Assembly (NCBI GenBank): GCA_017527155.1
Contig: JAFXQI010000040.1
Coordinates: forward strand, 1 to 43,301
Source of the DNA: Kiritimatiellia bacterium
Lineage (GTDB): Bacteria > Verrucomicrobiota > Kiritimatiellia > CAIQIC01 > Lenti-01
Direction: 5' to 3'
Length of the DNA stretch: 43,301 nucleotides
Positions 39,123-43,301 of the stretch are shown here, in pieces. Both the position numbers and the translations under genes were made by a program. The stretch's first letter is position 1, and each line of letters starts with the position of its first letter. Below the pieces are notes generated by a model that saw only the letters and a list, made by a program, of their open reading frames with translations, was not told the origin of the DNA and did not search any database.

Positions 39123-39707
39123 TTAATCCCCCGCAGCAGTATCAAATTCTATTTCATCCGCGACCCCCGCAGCGTTGTTGAACTCATCATAATGGTATGG
39201 GCGGGGTGATCGGTGGACCAAGGGAGTGCTGTACGCCCCCCACGCCAGAAGCACAATCGCGCACGCCGCCACAACTGCGGATGCAACCAGCCACACCCGT
39301 GATTGCGTGCGCCGCCCCACGACCAACGCCACGGCCGCCAAAACGGCGGTCCCTGCACTGGCAATCTGGACTCCAGACGAAATTTGCACCCCAAATATTT
39401 GCTCCAAAAGAGAGAACAAGGCATCCCCGAAAACCACCCAAATGACCCCTTCCACCCCCAACAGCAACACAAAGTCCAGTACCGCACGCCATCTCGGCAT
39501 CTTGCCCGAACGCACGCCCATCAGCAACCACGCCCCGAGTGCCGGCAGAAGGGCGACGAAAACCATCGATCCGCCGACGCCCGCTCCCAACGCGGCTCTT
39601 TCGTACGGATCCTGATCCGGCATGTACACATGATCCCCCCATGCCACCGCCGCCCATGCCAGCGCAATCGCCAACGCCCCCAACACCATCTTCCATCGTT
39701 TCGTCAT
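39123..39707 (-). CDS. Tandem paralogous membrane protein 3
   Basis: This is a 194-residue protein with the shared leader MTKRWKMVLGALAIALAWAA. Four further hydrophobic segments follow, including FVALLPALGAWLLMGVRSGK, then MPRWRAVLDFVLLL and VWLVASAVVAACAIVLLAWG. The C-terminus is acidic and soluble (YHYDEFNNAAGVADEIEFD). The family is unknown. AAGGAG precedes the ATG. The closest relative by eye is the gene at 40380-41021, which shares ALLPA.GAWLLMGVR.GKMP.WR.VL. Confidence 0.8.
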   Translation of the reverse strand: MTKRWKMVLGALAIALAWAAVAWGDHVYMPDQDPYERAALGAGVGGSMVFVALLPALGAWLLMGVRSGKMPRWRAVLDFVLLLGVEGVIWVVFGDALFSLLEQIFGVQISSGVQIASAGTAVLAAVALVVGRRTQSRVWLVASAVVAACAIVLLAWGAYSTPLVHRSPRPYHYDEFNNAAGVADEIEFDTAAGD

Positions 39708-39765
39708 GTTCCATTCTCCTTGCTGTTGCCATTCACCGTTTCTGCGGCCCCCGGGTCCGGCTCCG

Positions 39766-40338
39766 TTATAAGCCCGGACCGTCATCGTGGTAGTAGTGGT
39801 ATGGCCGCACAGGCGGTTCTTCCCGCAGCGGCGGCGACGCCTTGCCCGCCGCCCAGGCCAGAAGCACGATCGCGCTCGCCGCCACGACCGCGGACGCCAC
39901 CCGCCACACCCACGATTTCGCACGTTGCCCGCAGACCAACGCCACGCCCGCCAAGACGGCCTCCCCTGCACAGACCATCCAAACGCCCATCGGAATTTGC
40001 CGCGCAAGATTGGGCAGCAAATTTCCAAAGACCATGCCAACCGCTACGATGGCCGCAACAATCAACATCATCAACACCACATATTCCATTATTCTGGGAT
40101 GCCCTTTGGCCTCCTTGCCCGATCGGACACGCGCCATCAGCCAGCCCGGCCAAAAGGCAACCCCAACCAATGCCCCGCCGAAAACAGCTCCCAACATGGC
40201 CCGCCCCATCGAATCGGACACCCACGCCGGCCCGCCCCTGTATTGGTATTCGTCTATCACCAAATCCCCCCACGCCATCCCGGCCCATGCCAGCGCAACC
40301 GCCAACGCACCCAACACCATCTTCCATCGTTTCGTCAT
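39766..40338 (-). CDS. Tandem paralogous membrane protein 2
   Basis: This is a 190-residue protein with the same leader (MTKRWKMVLGALAVALAWAG) and similar topology. The middle has diverged most (FWPGWLMARVRSGKEAKGHP), while the last membrane segment (VWRVASAVVAASAIVLLAWA) is close to paralogue 3. The C-terminus, RPYHYYHDDGPGL, echoes RPYHYDEF of paralogue 3. No function is recognised. It lies 58 bp upstream of paralogue 3 on the same strand. Confidence 0.8.
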   Translation of the reverse strand: MTKRWKMVLGALAVALAWAGMAWGDLVIDEYQYRGGPAWVSDSMGRAMLGAVFGGALVGVAFWPGWLMARVRSGKEAKGHPRIMEYVVLMMLIVAAIVAVGMVFGNLLPNLARQIPMGVWMVCAGEAVLAGVALVCGQRAKSWVWRVASAVVAASAIVLLAWAAGKASPPLREEPPVRPYHYYHDDGPGL

Positions 40339-40379
40339 GTTCCATTCTCCTTGCCGTTGTCCGTCATTGTTGCGAAATG

Positions 40380-41021
40380 TCACCGACCATAAAGGATGTC
40401 ATTTCCATGCCTCCACTCCCATTCCCGCCTCCGCTCTTCCAGCATCCGCTGCCGGGCCTCGTTGTGTTCCCGTTCCCACTTGTCCTGAAGTTCGTTCCAT
40501 TCCTTTCGCGTGTAGCGAGCATTCGGAACCGGAAGGTACAGGGCACACGACAGAAACACGATTGAGCTCGCCGCCAGAACGGCGGCCACAACCAGCCAGC
40601 CCCGTCGTTTTGACCGAAGCGCCTCATACAAGGTGGCCGAGGCGAAAACCACCGATCCCAAAGCAATCCAAACGGCAGGCGTCACTTGCGCAAGTTTCCC
40701 TCCCATACCCACAATGAACCACAGCAAACCAATACTGCACGCCCACAGCACAAGCACGAGCTCCAGCACTACGCGCCATTTCGGCATCTTGCCCACCCGC
40801 ACGCCCATCAGCAACCACGCACCGATGGCGGGCAAAAGGGCAATCAAAACCATCACGCCGCCCATTACCGCGCTCTCCACGGCCCCCGTCCCCGAATCGC
40901 TCAGAAGGGGGTTTCCATAGGGATACGGTCTCCGCTCGTAGGCCAAGTCCCCCCACGCCGACGTCACCCAAACCAGCGCCATCGCCAACGCGCCCAAGAC
41001 CATCTTCCATCGTTTCGTCAT
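40380..41021 (-). CDS. Tandem paralogous membrane protein 1
   Basis: This is a 213-residue protein with leader MTKRWKMVLGALAMALVWVT and four more hydrophobic segments (LIALLPAIGAWLLMGVRVGK, LELVLVLWACSIGLLWFIVG, AVWIALGSVVFASATLYEAL, LVVAAVLAASSIVFLSCALY). It has a distinct highly charged helical tail (KWEREHNEARQRMLEERRRE) absent from the other two. This is the first gene of the three. The ribosome binding site and first codons are virtually identical in all three genes. Confidence 0.8.
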   Translation of the reverse strand: MTKRWKMVLGALAMALVWVTSAWGDLAYERRPYPYGNPLLSDSGTGAVESAVMGGVMVLIALLPAIGAWLLMGVRVGKMPKWRVVLELVLVLWACSIGLLWFIVGMGGKLAQVTPAVWIALGSVVFASATLYEALRSKRRGWLVVAAVLAASSIVFLSCALYLPVPNARYTRKEWNELQDKWEREHNEARQRMLEERRREWEWRHGNDILYGR

Positions 41022-41060
41022 GTTCCATTCTCCTTGCGGTCATCCTTCATGTTGTCCTCG

Positions 41061-41098
41061 CCCCGCCGGCAGGGGCCGGCCTCCGGGCGGCCCGCCCC
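41061..41098. repeat. GGCAGGGGCCGGCCTCCGGG repeat, copy 2
   Basis: Near-identical to 38664-38697. It lies between the paralogue array and the membrane protein gene at 41158. A related short piece (GGCCGTGCCCTACCGGGC) follows at about 41127-41144. Confidence 0.6.
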
Positions 41099-41157
41099 CA
41101 TGCGCCATCCGGCCACGCGGCCCGCCCGAAGGCCGTGCCCTACCGGGCAATTCGCAT

Positions 41158-41817
41158 TCATTGCATTCCTTGCTCCCACATGTCCCTCTCGCTCCTCAAC
41201 GACTTCCTGAACGCCTCGTATGCGTTCGTGACGGCTTCCGGAGCGCCCTCGCGCATCTTGGGAATCCGACGCCAGTACCGATACGAATGTTCGCCCGTCG
41301 AGTCGCCGCGGTGGGCGTTGTACCAATCGATGCACTCCTGGTCGTATTCCGCGCGCAGCCTCGGGGTGTCGAAGTACAGCATCGGCGGCCATGCGCTTCC
41401 CCACGCGCCTGGATTCGCCACCAGTGTTTCCCATGCGGCCGCAAGCCCCCAGAGAATCAGAAGGCCCAAGATGCCCCATTCCATCCACCTGGCTTTTCGG
41501 TTGGGTTGGCCGAGAGGCTTGAGTGTTCCGCGTGCCTGTGCACGGGCCATGGCGACCAGACACACCAAAACCGTTCCGCAGAAGACCAGGAATCCCAAAG
41601 CCAGCCATCCCGGCAACCCCGGATGGCGTTCCACCAGTTTTCCGAATCCCTCCTGCGGCAGGACGCTGAAGTAGTGCCTTCCCCGGAACAGGAACCCCGT
41701 GTAGTCATTGGGCGGCGCCGCGATGTCCGCCCGCGCGGCAAGGGGCCGGAACGCCGCCAGCAGGGCCGCGGCCGGTAGGAGGAAGGGACGGAGGGGGGTG
41801 CGAACGGGGCAATTCAT
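41158..41817 (-). CDS. Uncharacterised membrane protein
   Basis: This is a 219-residue protein with a signal peptide or TM (FLLPAAALLAAFRPLAARAD). It then has a short extracytoplasmic stretch (YTGFLFRGRHYFSVLPQEGF), two membrane segments (WLALGFLVFCGTVLVCLVAM and WMEWGILGLLILWGLAAAWE) and a charged soluble C-terminus (YDQECIDWYNAHRGDSTGEH). No family is recognised. AAGGAG precedes the ATG. It lies between the surface-protein gene and the paralogue array, all on the minus strand, and could be part of the same transcript. Confidence 0.75.
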   Translation of the reverse strand: MNCPVRTPLRPFLLPAAALLAAFRPLAARADIAAPPNDYTGFLFRGRHYFSVLPQEGFGKLVERHPGLPGWLALGFLVFCGTVLVCLVAMARAQARGTLKPLGQPNRKARWMEWGILGLLILWGLAAAWETLVANPGAWGSAWPPMLYFDTPRLRAEYDQECIDWYNAHRGDSTGEHSYRYWRRIPKMREGAPEAVTNAYEAFRKSLRSERDMWEQGMQ

Positions 41818-41875
41818 CGGCCGTTTCTCCTTGGAGTATTCAGGCCGGACATTGCGTCGTCGCGGGGGCATTCCG

Positions 41876-43301
41876 CTATTTCTCCAGCAATTGGAAGAAG
41901 CCGCACGTCCAATTGCCCGGCATGGCGGATTCCCACGACAGGACGCCGTCGGCAGTGGCGGCGACGGTCCCGACGCCGGTCCAAGGGCCGTCGAGCGACG
42001 GAGCGCGCCTGACGGCGTAGGTCTTGCCGTTCTCGCCCACCCATTGGACGCGGACGAGGCCGGCGGAAGAGTCGACCGCTTGGTCGAAGATGCCGAAACC
42101 GCCGTCCTGCACCACTTCGATTGCGTATTCCGTTCCATCCACGTCCACCGTCACCGTCCCCATGCGCTTCGCCCCGTCGTTCGGGTGGCAATCGATGGAG
42201 ATGGTGGTGGTGAAGGTCCCGCCGGACACCGCGACCTGGAGCGAACTGTCCACCCACGCCGGCCCATCAGGATCGGAGGTCGAACTGCCGCCGGAGACCA
42301 CCAGGCTCCGGGTGCCGCCTTCGGTTCCGAACGAGAAGCGGAAGGTGGTCGGAGCCGGAACGGGGTCGGTGACATCGAAGGTCAGCGCGCGCGAATTGTC
42401 GCTCTCGTCGATTTCGTCCACCGTCCCTTCCGGGTCGAGCACCACCGTCACCGTATACGTTCCGGCCGCCGTGATGGTCGCGTTCGTCCTCGCGTCCACC
42501 ATGATGTTGTCGTCGGTCACCGTCCATCCCCGGTGGCTCTCCAGCCCGCTCCAGCCAAGGTACCAGAAGGCGATTTCGTTCCCCGACGCGTCGGTGATGG
42601 CCACCCGCGCGAGATATTCCCCGGCATCCGCCTCCCCGAAGTTCGCGTGCCCGAAATGGAGATACACGGGGGTTCCCAGGGTAAAGGAGCGCGCCGCGTC
42701 CGTGCTTTCCGGCGTCTCCGCCAGGAACATGGCCGTAGGCCACTCGTCGGGGAGGAAGAATCCGAGGTCCGCCTTCGCGCCGTCCCCCGTCCAGTGCGCA
42801 TGGAGCGTCGCCACGTCGGCCGTGACGGTGTCCCCTTCCTCGACCTGCGTCCCTCCCTCCACTTCGGTGAACCACCCCGCGAAGACATGGTTGCTCCACG
42901 AAACGGACGGGAACGACCCGTACGTCCCGCCCACCGTGTAGGTCCGCGTCTGGGTCCCGGGTGTGCCGCCGTTGCCGTCGAAGGTGACGGTCAGGGAAGG
43001 GCTGACGACGCTGAACGACAGCACCCGCATGTTGTCGGTTTCATCGCTTTCCGCAACGGTGCCCGTGGAGTCCAGGGTGATGGACACCGTGTAGCCGCCC
43101 GCCGGCATCGCCACCTCGATGGGCGCCGAACGCAGGATCACCTCGTTCGTTCCGAAGGCGTTGGTCCGGCTGTGCCACCACTCTTCGACCAGCCCGCCGG
43201 ACGCGTCCTGCACCAGCACGTGCGCGTGGTGGGGGGCTGCATCCGCGGTCCCGCTGTTGTCGTACGAGAAGCTCACGTACACGGGGGTTCCCGTCTCGAA
43301 G
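41876..43301 (-). CDS. C-terminal part of a modular surface protein (5' end outside window)
   Basis: At least 475 residues in an open frame that continues past the right edge. In order there is a CARDB-like beta-sandwich (GTPVYVSFSYDNSGTADAAP, ending AESDETDNMRVLSFSV), a Listeria-Bacteroides (Flg_new) repeat (VTFDGNGGTPGTQTRTYTVG, HVFAGWFTEVEGGTQ), a second CARDB-like domain (LGTPVYLHFGHANFGEADAG, DEIDESDNSRALTFDV), a BACON-like domain (SGGTFTTTISIDCHPNDGAK, YAIEVVQDGG) and a small C-terminal module (VQWVGENGKTYAVRRAPSLD, WTCGFFQLLEK). Such proteins are secreted and adhesive or glycan-binding. The signal peptide is not in view. The last module resembles the common ending of verrucomicrobial extracellular proteins. 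Confidence 0.85.
   Translation of the reverse strand, partial: FETGTPVYVSFSYDNSGTADAAPHHAHVLVQDASGGLVEEWWHSRTNAFGTNEVILRSAPIEVAMPAGGYTVSITLDSTGTVAESDETDNMRVLSFSVVSPSLTVTFDGNGGTPGTQTRTYTVGGTYGSFPSVSWSNHVFAGWFTEVEGGTQVEEGDTVTADVATLHAHWTGDGAKADLGFFLPDEWPTAMFLAETPESTDAARSFTLGTPVYLHFGHANFGEADAGEYLARVAITDASGNEIAFWYLGWSGLESHRGWTVTDDNIMVDARTNATITAAGTYTVTVVLDPEGTVDEIDESDNSRALTFDVTDPVPAPTTFRFSFGTEGGTRSLVVSGGSSTSDPDGPAWVDSSLQVAVSGGTFTTTISIDCHPNDGAKRMGTVTVDVDGTEYAIEVVQDGGFGIFDQAVDSSAGLVRVQWVGENGKTYAVRRAPSLDGPWTGVGTVAATADGVLSWESAMPGNWTCGFFQLLEK

Overview
The window is very GC-rich (about 70% by eye) and densely coding. It looks like a bacterium of the PVC group, most likely Kiritimatiellota/Verrucomicrobiota. 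The clues are an ECF sigma factor overlapping a Pkn2-type Ser/Thr kinase that carries a SUMF1 domain, many short secreted lipoproteins, a surface protein with CARDB-, Flg_new- and BACON-like modules, and intergenic DNA crowded with short palindromic repeats. This placement is inference: there is no rRNA or other marker gene here.

Layout. 1-2.9 kb: a possible 3' end of a gene at the left edge, an uncharacterised protein, a frameshifted small gene ending in a CTAG array, and an exported glutathione peroxidase. 3-6 kb: one large protein fusing an APC-type permease to a histidine kinase and a receiver. 6.2-10 kb: a three-gene efflux operon (TolC-like outer membrane factor, HlyD/MacA-like adaptor, FtsX/MacB-like permease) with no ATPase gene. 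10.1-11 kb: an unknown membrane protein. 11.3-14.9 kb, minus strand: an amino-acid ABC importer (binding protein, permease, ATPase) followed by an AroE-AroK fusion. 15.5-17.8 kb: an XRE-cupin regulator and an acyl-CoA synthetase behind a six-copy palindrome array. 18-19.5 kb: an MTA/SAH deaminase-type amidohydrolase and a DUF6485-like protein. 19.7-23.4 kb: a TPR lipoprotein and a UvrD-family helicase with a DnaQ-type exonuclease inserted in it. 23.5-26.8 kb: tRNA-Ala(GGC) with clear promoter and terminator, a LysM lipoprotein, two unknown secreted proteins, a shortened ModA-like protein and FolE. 27-31 kb: dihydrolipoyl dehydrogenase behind an 8-bp minisatellite, then an RsbU-type phosphatase fused to an anti-sigma-kinase-like ATPase. 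31.4-35 kb: a Cys-rich CGSS-repeat protein and the sigma/kinase/SUMF operon. 35.4-38.6 kb: lptB-hpf and an MFS-like pair. 39-43.3 kb: three tandem paralogous membrane proteins, another membrane protein, and the C-terminal part of a surface protein that runs off the right edge.

The most unusual material is intergenic. A dispersed element of about 60 bp occurs nine times on both strands. It starts with a TTGCAATTACGGGAAA-like block and ends at an ATG (usually ATGAA), with exactly 45 nt from block to ATG in eight copies. Other families are a MITE-like 250-bp element nested in a 500-bp palindrome, a dispersed repeat with five copies, an array that places stop codons in all six frames, and 8-bp minisatellites in opposed orientation. 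Several genes without Shine-Dalgarno sequences have a good -10 box only 6-10 nt before the start codon, which suggests leaderless transcripts.

Stretches over 300 bases without a gene are 10973-11277, 14915-15495, 20073-20611, 24275-24585, 28561-28866, 34974-35415, 36550-37281 and 38568-39122. Their repeats and sites are listed individually; beyond these I see nothing codable in them.
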